A stretch of DNA of 64,000 nucleotides from assembly GCF_009647655.1 (NCBI RefSeq), contig NZ_WJFD01000001.1, positions 1,612,001-1,676,000 of the forward strand, in the 5' to 3' direction. The position numbers and the translations under genes were made by a program. Shown piece by piece: positions 37,212 to 47,371 of the stretch. The notes beneath the pieces were generated by a model that did no database searches, was not told where the DNA came from, and saw nothing but the letters and a program-made list of their open reading frames with translations. Position 1 is the first letter of the stretch; each line of letters opens with the position of its first letter. Origin of the DNA: Chitinophaga sp. SYP-B3965. Lineage in GTDB: Bacteria > Bacteroidota > Bacteroidia > Chitinophagales > Chitinophagaceae.

Positions 37212-37820
37212 TCATTCCTTCCGCTGTTGTAATTTAATTGTATCATAATATTTACGATTATTATTCATAATATCAGTAGTCTCCATTTCTAGGTAAAGAT
37301 CAATCCGATCTGTTGATCTTATGTCTTTGGTATAGGTAAAAACAGCATAAGGTTTGAATGGCATCACATTTTTATCCAGATGAGCAGTATCATAATTAAG
37401 CCCATCTTCAGAATATCTTACCTTAAATTCCTTGAAGATATAATCTGCAAAAACCACATTTATCACAATTGTATCACTGCTTCCTCCTATCAGATTATAT
37501 GCGGCAGGACTACCTATTTCAAAGATTGAATTCCCAACATCATCATAGCTCTTAGCATAAGTATAATTTAGTGAATCTGTAAAAAATTTATACTGGTGCA
37601 CTTTTCCGGTTTTATATAACTTCACGGTATTACCCCATACATTTCCATTTTTATATGTTTCAATCAACAGAACCCTATCCTTCGCATCAATTTCTCTTCT
37701 TACAATTATGCTGTCTCTTTGTTTAGAGAGTTCAATGGCCTCCTGCCTTGTTAAAGAAGGCTCTTTAACAACGTTCAGGCAGGAGGTAAAAAAGACCAGG
37801 GAGAAAATTATTTTCTTCAT
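37212..37820 (-). CDS. Lipoprotein of unknown function, immunity candidate for the RHS tail
   Basis: A lipoprotein of 202 residues from the ATG at 37820 (MKKIIFSLVFFTSCLNVVKE, lipidation cysteine C14). An upstream in-frame ATG at 37910 would overlap the RHS gene and hide the signal peptide. The mature part is beta-rich (TYKNGNVWGNTVKLYKTGKV; YAVFTYTKDIRSTDRIDLYL). It starts 13 bases after the RHS stop and is strongly AT-rich: a hand count of 37201-37800 gives 200 G+C of 600. Position and composition fit an immunity protein for a surface-active RHS effector, but no known immunity family is recognised. Confidence 0.7.
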   Translation of the reverse strand: MKKIIFSLVFFTSCLNVVKEPSLTRQEAIELSKQRDSIIVRREIDAKDRVLLIETYKNGNVWGNTVKLYKTGKVHQYKFFTDSLNYTYAKSYDDVGNSIFEIGSPAAYNLIGGSSDTIVINVVFADYIFKEFKVRYSEDGLNYDTAHLDKNVMPFKPYAVFTYTKDIRSTDRIDLYLEMETTDIMNNNRKYYDTIKLQQRKE

Positions 37821-37833
37821 AATTATTTCGCAA

Positions 37834-40800
37834 TTATTTTTCGTCTTCAGGTACAGGTATACGGGAATGATCTTCAACAGTATCTGTGGCCTTTTCTTTA
37901 ACCGCATCAAACATCTTGTCCTTTAGTGGTATAAAATTATATTTACATGCTTTACAATAAGTGACAGCTGTTGTCCTCCTATTTAAAGCCTCACGTTGTT
38001 CTTTCAGGAAATCTGTAATTTGGTCATCAGTCTTTGTATTTCCCAGAGCGTCAAAGCCATATCTAAGATTTTCAAGCAGTGTTTTTATTCCATCTGCAGG
38101 CCCACCTGTAATAAGTTCTGCTTTTGATCCAATTGAACTTACAGAACCCGCAAGATCAAAAAGGTCGTCAATCGAAACCAAATAAGCATCAGGATGCTCT
38201 GCTGATGCATTGTATTTATTATCTTGTCCAAATCCATCTTTTGAAGAGGTAAAAACAATTCCCCCTCCTCTTGTCGGTTCTTTGTGACCAAATTCATACC
38301 AACTTTTTTTCCGTGCTACAAACAAAGTAATTGTCGTATGCGTCCAAACACCCTTTGACGTCTCACGTTCAATATTAATCTGGTACTGGTTTCCGATTCC
38401 AAATTGCCCAACTGGATTATCCCTAACGAACCCATATCCGCCAAACTTTTCTCCCAATTTCCATCCTGATCTTTTCGTCTCATCCTCTGTTATTTTCTTT
38501 GAAAGAATTGCACCTGTATGCGAGAAAGATATATCAATTTGAAAATATCTTTCTTCTAAACCATCGAGATCCTTAGCCCATATTGGCTTATTGCCAGCAA
38601 ACTGGTATGGTGTATACCATGGAAAATCCTTTTTTAACGGGTCCTCGCTCAAAAAACGCCCCAACCTTGGGTCATACACCCTAAACCCGTAATCCTGCTG
38701 ATTTCCCTCTCCCTTTACTTCATTATCATTCTCCTTACCATTAAATCCATAACGATAACCTGATGCGAGCCCGGATATCACAGGGTTCCCATTCCCATCA
38801 TCTCCAATTGTCCCATATCTCCCTTCCATTGGCATCCCAAACGGATAATAATCCTGCATACTGATAACTTCAGGTTTATAATCACCGGAGCCCAATTTTT
38901 TATCAGACAAAACAGCAATTACATTCCCAAGATGGTTAGTAAGTTCATACCGTTTGTTTCCCTCACATAACCACTTATCGTGGGTATCCTCATCAGTAAC
39001 ATTCATATTAGGTTGCCAGAGTCCCAGTCTGCTGCTGCCATACAAGTGTTGTTCTTTCCAAATCACAACTCCTTCCTCTTCCTGCTGATAAGTGGCAAGC
39101 GTATTCCCTTGCGCATCTCTTACATACCAGGTCGTAACTGTATTATGGCCTGGTCTGATATATGTTTTGCTTACCCTGTTACCCTCAACATCATATCTAT
39201 ATTCCAAAGAACTTCCATCACTCTTAACTACTTTACTGACCTTCCCATAAACTGTCCAAAATATTTTGTCAGTTCCGGTAGCCGTTTCAGCAATTAAGTT
39301 ACCAATTTTATCATAACTATAATTCTTTGTTCCCTGAAGATCGTTTTCGTAATCGGTACTACCCGGGATACCATCCACTACATTAGCCAGGCGGTTTGTC
39401 TTTTCTCCTGCAACTGTTTCATAAGTGTATGACAGGTTATCCATCCCCAGTGGTTTTCCATTAAAACCGCTGCCATTCCTTTCATACGTCAGAATATTAC
39501 CATTGCCATCATAGGTGACATTTTCCATAAATGGACTGGCATCCGGGTTAGGACGAGGTGTCCATGACCCACTAACATCCTGCTGGCGCATATGCTTCAA
39601 TCGGTTCAATTGGTCATATGCATATGTATAACCAACAGTAGCACCCTCACCTAATTTACTGAGTGCCAATGTAGTTCCAGCAATATTTCCATTGAACAAT
39701 TGATTTCCATCATACGGTGCGCCCGGGGCATATTTCAATGAAAATGGCGAAGGTGTTGAAATAGCACTATAATCTTCATCAAAATAATTTAAAGAATATG
39801 CCATCGCATCAGCAGCAAAAGTTGCTCTGCCACCAGGATCATCAGAGCCATCCATTCCCATATCCAGTGATGGATCCAGGTAATTCCCATTCATCCCTTT
39901 TAGCCATCCCCGTATTGTATATGCATAATCTATCCCCTGAATGGCATGTTCTCCTAATTCTATACGGGATAACCATCCATGAGGATAATATTTATACACG
40001 GCTTGCGTCTTGGCATCTTCAATATCCCAATTATCATTCCCCGTAAAGCCGCTTCCATTCTCTACTTTCACCAACCGGTTCTCTGCATCATATACATATC
40101 CATAAATAAATCTATCGTTGCTGCCGGCCAGCTGGTATCTAACTTTATTCACTTTCCCGCTTGCCAGATCATAGTTATAATCCATCTGTTTAACAGGCAG
40201 GTCTTTGATCTTCTGCCACAGGGACTTCACATTACCCAGCTGATCATAACTATAGTATGTAAGCTGTTCTGGGTCGCCTCCGTCATTTTCCCAATACATG
40301 GAAGCCGCCACCCTTTTCCGAAGATTATCAAGTGTTTCTGTGATCTCCATGGGCCTCACATCATAATAAGTCCTGGTGATCTGCTGGCGTGTTGTACCAC
40401 CCATTAAGTCACCATACTCCGTTTCCGTCAGGAATGGTGTTGAAGGAATTTCTGAAATACCTAAAACCTCCCCTACTTCCTCTATGCGCCCCAGCCTTTC
40501 ATATTTTGTATAGGAATACCGGTTAACCTCAGCATTCTCCTGAGCCGGATCAAGTTGTTCTGCATTCTGAGATAAGATCAGTCTTCCCAGGTAATCATGC
40601 CAGAATTTTGAAATCCCTGCATCGGGAGTTTTCTGCTGCACCACCTGCCCTAAAGTATTATAAGCGTAAGAAGTGGCCATCTTATGGTCCGGGTACTTTC
40701 CTTTGAATACTATTCCGGAGGGTAGCGTTCCTTCTTCAAGCCCGCCGTCGGGAATATTAAGTACATGCCAGGTAAATCTGTTGTAACCGGGTTCTCCTTC

Positions 40801-43800
40801 TTCATAGTCAAAAGTCATGCATGTATTTGCCACCAGTTTTGTAATATCCGAAGCTGAAAGCAAAGCATAATACATCCTTACATGCCTGATAGCATCATAC
40901 TTTTCCTGATATACGCCTCCCGGATCCTGCTCTAATTCACAGCTGGCAGCCGGGGCCTCCGGCGCAACAGGACAAGCCACGCCATTTACATATACTTCCA
41001 GATCCTCTCTAACGAAATTATCTCCCTGGATCACAACATGTATGAACTCTCGCAGGGGCAGTGCATTCTGTATATTTACAGCCGTGTGGTTGATCAATAT
41101 GGCCATATTTGACGGCATCAGTTCATATATATCTACATTCAGATAGTTGCCATTGATACAGGTATTAAACATGTAATTATGTTCACCACTTGAAGCATGC
41201 GCTACCTGAAGAGGCGCTGAGCCATCATTCTGCAGCCAATACTCCAGGGCAGCAGGGCCATTGTTCATCACATAATCCAGATCCGAGGCTATCCATTCCT
41301 TCTCAGACTCTTCATCGGGCCCATCATAATTACATTCCTGCCATTCATTTGCACGGGCTTCCTGTACTTTTAAAACATCTTCATCGGACAATGGCATTAC
41401 ACCTTCTGGCGGAACGGTACGGATCAACTGCCCGGCCTGGTTGTAATAATAAAGTGTATAATGATAGATCTGTTGTGGTGCTATTAATGTAGCCTGGGCT
41501 TTCGTTCTGCCACAAATTGTTAAATACTCCTGGCGGAACAGTCTTCGCGCTTCCTGGGTCTCCTTCAGATATATCAGCTTTCCCTGTTCTATGTGATCAT
41601 TCACTGTCCTCATGATACAAGCCAGCGGATCATCTTTGACAGTTGTTCCAAAAGCCGGAATATTGCATAAAGCGGCCTCCGGCTCTGTGAGCAGCAGCTC
41701 TTCATAATCTCTATACTGATCATGCCCCATCGTGAATCCCCATTGGTGATTCAGATAAGTGGCCAGCATGCTATTATAATCTTCATGCTCAACATTCGGA
41801 GAACCGCCAAGCGCAGTATTAAATGCGGATTTAGCTGTGGTATATTCTAAAGCAGTGATACAACCTTTAGTACCTGGTTCTAAAAATACGGGCAGGTCTA
41901 TTGTTCTATCCAGTAAGTACCTGCAATTGGTACATCCTTTTATAAGCACATTGAGGTCATCTTCTGTAAGGTTCGCGGCATCGCCAAACTTGCTCTTTAT
42001 AAACTCATAGAAGGATTCGCTTCCTGCATTGTTGGTATGCTCCTCTGTAAGTAACTCCAGCTTTTCACATATTGCTTCACTTGTATTGCCGATTGAAAGA
42101 GTAGCTCCCTGTACTTTTGTTTTGTATGGATACGGCCCCTCGATCAGCCATGGGTTACAAGACATGTTGTAAACGGAAACATTCAATACCTGTTTGATCA
42201 CATCTCCAAAAGAAGTGTACCCACCAGTCTGGGTAGATCTGCCGGGAGGAGCTACACTGGCTCCATACATATGATCCGGATCGCCACCTAATGCACATAC
42301 GGCTATAAATCCGTTTTTTAGTGCAACGCGCTTTGCTGCATAATTTTGAGGGGTAGTATTAGCCAGGAGGCAGTCCTCCATTTTCTTTACCCACGATTCT
42401 GCATTACCCTCACAATTATTATAGATCTGATCCTGCAAACCTGCTAATGCTTCTGTTGTTAACTGATCAATATCTACGCTGGGAGTTGCACTAAAATCGA
42501 TCTCTCCAAAACGGGGTATTTTATGCTGGTATAAGGGATCACATTCAGGTTCGGGAGGTTCTATTGGCTCACAGGTAACATTCATTGTCGCCAACACGAA
42601 ATGATCAATACTGGAAACTCCTGTATGCAGATCACCATATTTGGGTGTGCCATTGTTATCCGCCGAAGTAAATTCAATAATGTCTTGTGCAGTTGAGAGG
42701 TCGAATGTAATACTGACCTGCACAGTCACTTTAACATCTGCGGGTATCGGTGCCCCGATAAAAGTGATCTCACTTCTGAACTGATTAGGAAGTGCAGCTG
42801 TATTCTGAAGCTGAAAGTCTGATTCAGTATAACAAGCCCCTGCCATTATGGAAGCAGACTTCATTGCCATTGGCATCGCTCTCCCTGCCACATTACCACA
42901 GGTTATCAGCCATACATTGTAAAACGGATATACAGCATCGCCTATGGTTACTTTAAAACAATTATAATAATCTGCCGTAGCTCCTTCACAATAATCTGTG
43001 AGAACAGGCTGTTCATCTGAATAACCCTTTTCAATATGGTAAGTTACAGTTGATCCGCTCACTTCATCCGTAAAAGTAAATTCACCTGTTCTTTTGCCAT
43101 CTGTTGCAGACAGGTCTAACTCACCTCCGTCTCCGTTGCATGGAACGGTTGCTGCAGGCAAAGGAATACATTCAACGCTGGTTATAATGATCTCATTCAG
43201 ATTCAGATCTTCGTCCAACGCCCAGCTAAATCCACGAGGATTCAATTCTATTGATGTTGGCACGGTCTCATATCCGGGAGGGAATTTCAGGTGTAATCTG
43301 AATTGATACCATTGCATCACACCATCATACTTCACTTTAACGTTTTGTATCCCACCGGAAGACGTGCTGTATTTATAAAAAGAGAACATCCCCGGCGAAG
43401 GGCACGCACTTGCTGCGGAAACAGGTTTGCCGGGTTTACATTGATTCAAACATTCACCATCCCGGATGATCTGGTAGATCTCCTCTTTGAGATCAAAATA
43501 CAGGTTGCGATATAACTGCCATTCCCGGTCCGGTACCCTGCAATTTTCAGCAGGTGTACAATTGGCCCAGGTATTCACATCAATATCGGTATTGGTATTG
43601 CCAAATGGATCTGCACAATAGAGCGTATAATCTACAAACTCTGTAAGCCCCTTCCTTGGATAGAGCTGGTCCCCGGCGATCTTTTGTGAATAATATAATA
43701 GCCTTGCCCGGAAATAATCAAGCTGCATTGGTTCACCAGGACCACCCTGAAAGAATGGATCTGCGGCTATCAACCAGTCTGCCTGGTTGTGGAGATACTC

Positions 43801-46572
43801 CAGCCCTTCCTTCAATAACGGGATCTGTGCGGCTGTTTGAATGCTTTCTTTTACTTTATTATCCCAGCGAATATATTCTGCATTGCGCTCGCAGTAATCA
43901 AGTGCACATTTTTCAGGATGGTATTTGAGGAATTCCTGCGCCCAGGCAGGATCCCAATACTGTAGTAACTGTGCTAAAGTAAAATCTACATCGTGGGGAG
44001 ATATTAATTTACCGTTTTCTAATTCTATCAGTACGGCTTTGTAGTCCGGGTGTTCTTTTTCCCGAATTGGAAATACAGTTCTCCAGTGCAGTGCAATAAC
44101 GTTAATAGTTGGCTCTAAAGGAGTATGATCACTGGTAAAGAGCGCATACTGCCCTCCGGGGCTGACATCTGCTAACATTATATTTTTATATTCATCACAG
44201 GGGGATGGGAAACAATATTGGCTAATGTTCTGACAATGTTCATACATCCTGTCATACATATAATTTGCCAGGTTCTCAAATTGCTCAACATCCTCATCTG
44301 CGTCTATCTGATTCAGTGCAAGCTGCTGTTTAAGCCTGTTTATAAATTCCGGCCTTTCTCCCAGTGTTGCCATAGCTGTCTTGCAATCCTGCAGGCAGTT
44401 AAGCAGTTCTGTATTACCCACCTGCCACACCACCGCATCAAACTCAGAACGCAGGTCTGTATTCCGCTTGATATAATCATCTGTAAACTCAGCAATAACA
44501 TCTTCGCTCATGCCCAGTTCAAAGCGGATATAATAAGTACCTATCTTCCGGGGGATGTAAGTAAATGATTCCACCTTGGGCTGATCCAGATCACAATCAC
44601 TGAATTTGCTGCCAGCAAAAGATGGTTGTGTAATGACTGTTTCAATATTTCCATCGTCATCAGAAACAGTGATCTTTATTGAATAATAGCAATTGCTGCA
44701 TATTTCTCCTTCCGGTTGCCCGTTGTTCTGAATCTGGTACTTAGCCATTAGCTGTTCTACACTATAGTCTACCTGGAATGACTGGTTAGGCAAAGACACC
44801 ATGTAATTTGCCGTTGCGGTCAGCGTTAACCGGGAAGGGTCAAACCTGAACTGCGAAGGAATTAATAACGGTGTGGTTTTGGAAGCAACAACGGGTTGAG
44901 AAGCCAGTGGCTTGAGGTTTGCCGGCGCAGCTCCAGTAAGCGCAGTAGCAATTACTTTACCTGAGGCGTTCTCATATGAGATAGATACCTGGCCATTGGG
45001 GTCTACTGACATCTTTTTAAGATAATGATGCGCAAATCCAACATCATTTCCAAAGAGCCGGTCTAGTTCCCATGCTTCTGGTTTACCATAAAAGAACATA
45101 TTTGTTTTCCCATCTTCTCCTGGCTGGAATGTTTCGCCAACGCCCCCCTGGATCTTTACCCTGCCGGTATTATCAGGTGTATAACGGGTAACGGAAAAAG
45201 GATATTTCTTAGCATCCGGGACAAATTTAATCCCCGCTATATCATCATTTAAAAAAGGATTATTGGGAGAATAATACGTTGATGCTCCATTTCCAAACAA
45301 CTGATCCGGTTTATCCGGAGATGTTGACGAAGTACCATACATATTAGCAAAATTATAAGGCAGCAGGTCTTCGTTCAAATGCAGGCTGGGATAATATTTT
45401 ATTTCCTTCTCTTTTAAGGGAGCCGGCAAAATTTTCATAGCAGGCCTGCCGAATTCATCATAGATCATTTCCTGTACCACTACATATTTATCTGCATCCT
45501 CTGAAGAAGAAGTGCCGGCATTTGCCACTGTTACAGACTGCCTGTTTCGTAAAGAACCATCTGCATAACTGATGATCTCTTTTTTCTTTCCCTCTTCCGC
45601 ATAAGTAGCGTTATACTGCCAGTTCTTCTCCGTTTGATGCCAGGAATTATCCAGGCTATACACCAGGATATCTCCCCAGCCACATTCTTTTCGTATCCCA
45701 TTTTCCATACTTACCCCACGGACCCTTACCAGCAGGAATTTTGCCTGATGCACCAGCGTAATAGGGTAATGGTTCGCATCTATTGTTACGCGTGTAAAAT
45801 TATTGCGGAACATTGCATGTGTAGCGGGTTGTTCTAATACCAGTTGTTTACCGAAGTTCGATTCTTCATCAATGAATGTCCAGTCCAGATCGTAATGTTC
45901 AGATGGTTCGTCCACCAGCCATCCGACCAGTACTTTTCCCCCGCTCTCCACAGGATCATCAAATGCCACGGAACGCAGGGCGCCATTATTGGTTGTTTTT
46001 GCAGGCGTGGGTATAATAAAAGGGCTATTCGTTTCTGTTACATTGGGATCCCTGTCGTATTGCCGGTCAATGAAGATCTTATTGGTGAGCTTAAAAGCGG
46101 GTGGCAGTTCATCACCCAGCTCTGCGCTGGTAATATCATTCACGGTGATCTTCACCCGATGCCCGTTCTTGAAATAATGTGCTTTTTCTGCCTGGTATAT
46201 TGCGCCTTTGGCAGGATCATATCCTATTTCAAGGATAACATGATCTTCTGTAACCGGGTCTACCTGATCCGGCTGGCTCCAGTATTCTACCTTAAGGTCC
46301 AGCTTGCATTTGAATGCCTTTTGCGGCAAAGCTGCAGTATCCCGGTAGAAACCGAAAGTGATGATATTATCTACTGTTTTGTTCCTGATCCGCGACCATT
46401 CATAGCTGCTGTTCCGGAACTTTTCGTCCTTTACAATTAAGGTATCGCCCTTTTTGATCTTACCCTGTAAGGTATGCTGATAGGGCTCGGTAGCAGCCGA
46501 TACACGCAATAGCGTACTGCAAAAAAGTAAGAGACCTGTTATAACTGATCTGTGAATAATTGATAATTTCAT
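37834..46572 (-). CDS. Giant RHS-repeat protein with variable C-terminal tail
   Basis: A 2912-residue exported protein (signal peptide 1-26, ending TLLRVSA). Residues ~30-700 are beta-rich. Residues ~700-1700 contain cysteine-rich segments (ELLNCLQDCKTAM; FPSPCDEYKNIMLADV). The RHS/YD-repeat cage runs from about 1703 (YYYNQAGQLIRTVPPEGVMP), through YNTLGQVVQQKTPDAG (~1971) and YDVEGNRVSKTY (~2461), to the core: DYYPFGMPMEGR, YDPRLGRFLSEDPLKKDFPW and DLDGLEE (~2670). The last 238 residues form an unrelated tail. RHS cages enclose and release C-terminal effectors. It begins 10 bases after the 262-aa gene in a coupled operon. The name RHS is firm; toxin function is inferred. Confidence 0.9.
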   Translation of the reverse strand: MKLSIIHRSVITGLLLFCSTLLRVSAATEPYQHTLQGKIKKGDTLIVKDEKFRNSSYEWSRIRNKTVDNIITFGFYRDTAALPQKAFKCKLDLKVEYWSQPDQVDPVTEDHVILEIGYDPAKGAIYQAEKAHYFKNGHRVKITVNDITSAELGDELPPAFKLTNKIFIDRQYDRDPNVTETNSPFIIPTPAKTTNNGALRSVAFDDPVESGGKVLVGWLVDEPSEHYDLDWTFIDEESNFGKQLVLEQPATHAMFRNNFTRVTIDANHYPITLVHQAKFLLVRVRGVSMENGIRKECGWGDILVYSLDNSWHQTEKNWQYNATYAEEGKKKEIISYADGSLRNRQSVTVANAGTSSSEDADKYVVVQEMIYDEFGRPAMKILPAPLKEKEIKYYPSLHLNEDLLPYNFANMYGTSSTSPDKPDQLFGNGASTYYSPNNPFLNDDIAGIKFVPDAKKYPFSVTRYTPDNTGRVKIQGGVGETFQPGEDGKTNMFFYGKPEAWELDRLFGNDVGFAHHYLKKMSVDPNGQVSISYENASGKVIATALTGAAPANLKPLASQPVVASKTTPLLIPSQFRFDPSRLTLTATANYMVSLPNQSFQVDYSVEQLMAKYQIQNNGQPEGEICSNCYYSIKITVSDDDGNIETVITQPSFAGSKFSDCDLDQPKVESFTYIPRKIGTYYIRFELGMSEDVIAEFTDDYIKRNTDLRSEFDAVVWQVGNTELLNCLQDCKTAMATLGERPEFINRLKQQLALNQIDADEDVEQFENLANYMYDRMYEHCQNISQYCFPSPCDEYKNIMLADVSPGGQYALFTSDHTPLEPTINVIALHWRTVFPIREKEHPDYKAVLIELENGKLISPHDVDFTLAQLLQYWDPAWAQEFLKYHPEKCALDYCERNAEYIRWDNKVKESIQTAAQIPLLKEGLEYLHNQADWLIAADPFFQGGPGEPMQLDYFRARLLYYSQKIAGDQLYPRKGLTEFVDYTLYCADPFGNTNTDIDVNTWANCTPAENCRVPDREWQLYRNLYFDLKEEIYQIIRDGECLNQCKPGKPVSAASACPSPGMFSFYKYSTSSGGIQNVKVKYDGVMQWYQFRLHLKFPPGYETVPTSIELNPRGFSWALDEDLNLNEIIITSVECIPLPAATVPCNGDGGELDLSATDGKRTGEFTFTDEVSGSTVTYHIEKGYSDEQPVLTDYCEGATADYYNCFKVTIGDAVYPFYNVWLITCGNVAGRAMPMAMKSASIMAGACYTESDFQLQNTAALPNQFRSEITFIGAPIPADVKVTVQVSITFDLSTAQDIIEFTSADNNGTPKYGDLHTGVSSIDHFVLATMNVTCEPIEPPEPECDPLYQHKIPRFGEIDFSATPSVDIDQLTTEALAGLQDQIYNNCEGNAESWVKKMEDCLLANTTPQNYAAKRVALKNGFIAVCALGGDPDHMYGASVAPPGRSTQTGGYTSFGDVIKQVLNVSVYNMSCNPWLIEGPYPYKTKVQGATLSIGNTSEAICEKLELLTEEHTNNAGSESFYEFIKSKFGDAANLTEDDLNVLIKGCTNCRYLLDRTIDLPVFLEPGTKGCITALEYTTAKSAFNTALGGSPNVEHEDYNSMLATYLNHQWGFTMGHDQYRDYEELLLTEPEAALCNIPAFGTTVKDDPLACIMRTVNDHIEQGKLIYLKETQEARRLFRQEYLTICGRTKAQATLIAPQQIYHYTLYYYNQAGQLIRTVPPEGVMPLSDEDVLKVQEARANEWQECNYDGPDEESEKEWIASDLDYVMNNGPAALEYWLQNDGSAPLQVAHASSGEHNYMFNTCINGNYLNVDIYELMPSNMAILINHTAVNIQNALPLREFIHVVIQGDNFVREDLEVYVNGVACPVAPEAPAASCELEQDPGGVYQEKYDAIRHVRMYYALLSASDITKLVANTCMTFDYEEGEPGYNRFTWHVLNIPDGGLEEGTLPSGIVFKGKYPDHKMATSYAYNTLGQVVQQKTPDAGISKFWHDYLGRLILSQNAEQLDPAQENAEVNRYSYTKYERLGRIEEVGEVLGISEIPSTPFLTETEYGDLMGGTTRQQITRTYYDVRPMEITETLDNLRKRVAASMYWENDGGDPEQLTYYSYDQLGNVKSLWQKIKDLPVKQMDYNYDLASGKVNKVRYQLAGSNDRFIYGYVYDAENRLVKVENGSGFTGNDNWDIEDAKTQAVYKYYPHGWLSRIELGEHAIQGIDYAYTIRGWLKGMNGNYLDPSLDMGMDGSDDPGGRATFAADAMAYSLNYFDEDYSAISTPSPFSLKYAPGAPYDGNQLFNGNIAGTTLALSKLGEGATVGYTYAYDQLNRLKHMRQQDVSGSWTPRPNPDASPFMENVTYDGNGNILTYERNGSGFNGKPLGMDNLSYTYETVAGEKTNRLANVVDGIPGSTDYENDLQGTKNYSYDKIGNLIAETATGTDKIFWTVYGKVSKVVKSDGSSLEYRYDVEGNRVSKTYIRPGHNTVTTWYVRDAQGNTLATYQQEEEGVVIWKEQHLYGSSRLGLWQPNMNVTDEDTHDKWLCEGNKRYELTNHLGNVIAVLSDKKLGSGDYKPEVISMQDYYPFGMPMEGRYGTIGDDGNGNPVISGLASGYRYGFNGKENDNEVKGEGNQQDYGFRVYDPRLGRFLSEDPLKKDFPWYTPYQFAGNKPIWAKDLDGLEERYFQIDISFSHTGAILSKKITEDETKRSGWKLGEKFGGYGFVRDNPVGQFGIGNQYQINIERETSKGVWTHTTITLFVARKKSWYEFGHKEPTRGGGIVFTSSKDGFGQDNKYNASAEHPDAYLVSIDDLFDLAGSVSSIGSKAELITGGPADGIKTLLENLRYGFDALGNTKTDDQITDFLKEQREALNRRTTAVTYCKACKYNFIPLKDKMFDAVKEKATDTVEDHSRIPVPEDEK
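37837..38550 (-). other. RHS C-terminal tail (candidate effector domain)
   Basis: Residues ~2675-2912, directly after the DLDGLEE end of the RHS core. The first half is beta-rich (KFGGYGFVRDNPVGQFGIGN), the second half helical, with a CKAC pair near the end. I match it to no toxin family by eye and see no metal-binding HNH, papain-like or ART motif. In RHS proteins this is the position of the polymorphic effector. Confidence 0.6.
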
Positions 46573-46582
46573 CAGGCTAACT

Positions 46583-47371
46583 TTAATAGATATATTTCAC
46601 TTCATAATCCCGGAAGGCAGCTGCAGGCAACCAATTATCTCCTTTCTGCTGCACATACCTGTTCACATTAAATACCTGCACCGGTAAATTTTCGGTTTGC
46701 CAGGCATTTATAGTGATCGTGATGAGTTTATCCATCGACAGGTCCCCTGGCGCGGTTTCATCTGAATTACGCATAAAGATCCGCCGGATAAACCTTGTAC
46801 TGTCATAGGACACCCTGTATTCCCGGCAACTGATATGCCTTTCATTCCTGAGCCGGATCACGGTTAATGGTTCCATGTTCTCTTTGGAAATGGCATACCG
46901 CTCCTTCTTCAATTCATTCAATTGTTCGGGGCTCACAAAAAACTGTGGTCCGGAAGCTTTGTTTTCTCTTGGAGACAGGAATATCTTATGAATACTGTGA
47001 TTTACGGTGATGTAGATGCCGGGTATTGCAATTGTTTCCTGCTCTCCCAACTGGTAATAGGTAAGGGAATCTTTATGGCAATAGCGAAAACGGGTGAACA
47101 TGGACCTGCTGGTATCTGCCTGGTCTGTTAACCGGATGCTTCCCTCCGCCATATAGGTGGTCAATTGCCCTATCCTGTTGTAGATCCCGGCCAGCTCACT
47201 AAAAAGGCTATCCGCCTCTTCGTTATAACTATCAGCCGGAACAGCTGCCTGTACGGCGGGCGTTTTAGTACCCGCAAGGAACATTTTCCTGATCGAAGGC
47301 GTTATTGCCCACGCGGTGATGCCGGTAGCTATTATCAAAACAGGTATTAATATCGTTTTCAATGATCTCAT
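46583..47371 (-). CDS. Membrane-anchored or exported protein of the RHS operon (262 aa)
   Basis: I do not recognise the family. It has one N-terminal hydrophobic segment (residues ~6-24, ILIPVLIIATGITAWAI), then a soluble body with a LolA-like feel: TYMAEGSIRLTDQADTSRSM, FRYCHKDSLTYYQLGEQE and VIRLRNERHISCREYRVSYD. It may chaperone or insert one of the giant proteins encoded on either side. Its ATG overlaps the stop of the 2489-aa gene (ATGA) and the RHS gene follows after 10 bases, so all three are translationally coupled. Confidence 0.75.
   Translation of the reverse strand: MRSLKTILIPVLIIATGITAWAITPSIRKMFLAGTKTPAVQAAVPADSYNEEADSLFSELAGIYNRIGQLTTYMAEGSIRLTDQADTSRSMFTRFRYCHKDSLTYYQLGEQETIAIPGIYITVNHSIHKIFLSPRENKASGPQFFVSPEQLNELKKERYAISKENMEPLTVIRLRNERHISCREYRVSYDSTRFIRRIFMRNSDETAPGDLSMDKLITITINAWQTENLPVQVFNVNRYVQQKGDNWLPAAAFRDYEVKYIY

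Noticed and set aside
37144..37215. 24-codon N-terminal extension of the 85-aa protein
   Set aside because: The extension contains an exact -7 promoter element and overlaps the end of the lipoprotein gene; the ATG at 37143 is a better start.
38550..41470. Repeated tyrosine-aspartate-glycine motifs considered as DNA repeats
   Set aside because: They are YD protein repeats of the RHS cage with diverged nucleotide sequence, not a CRISPR or satellite array.
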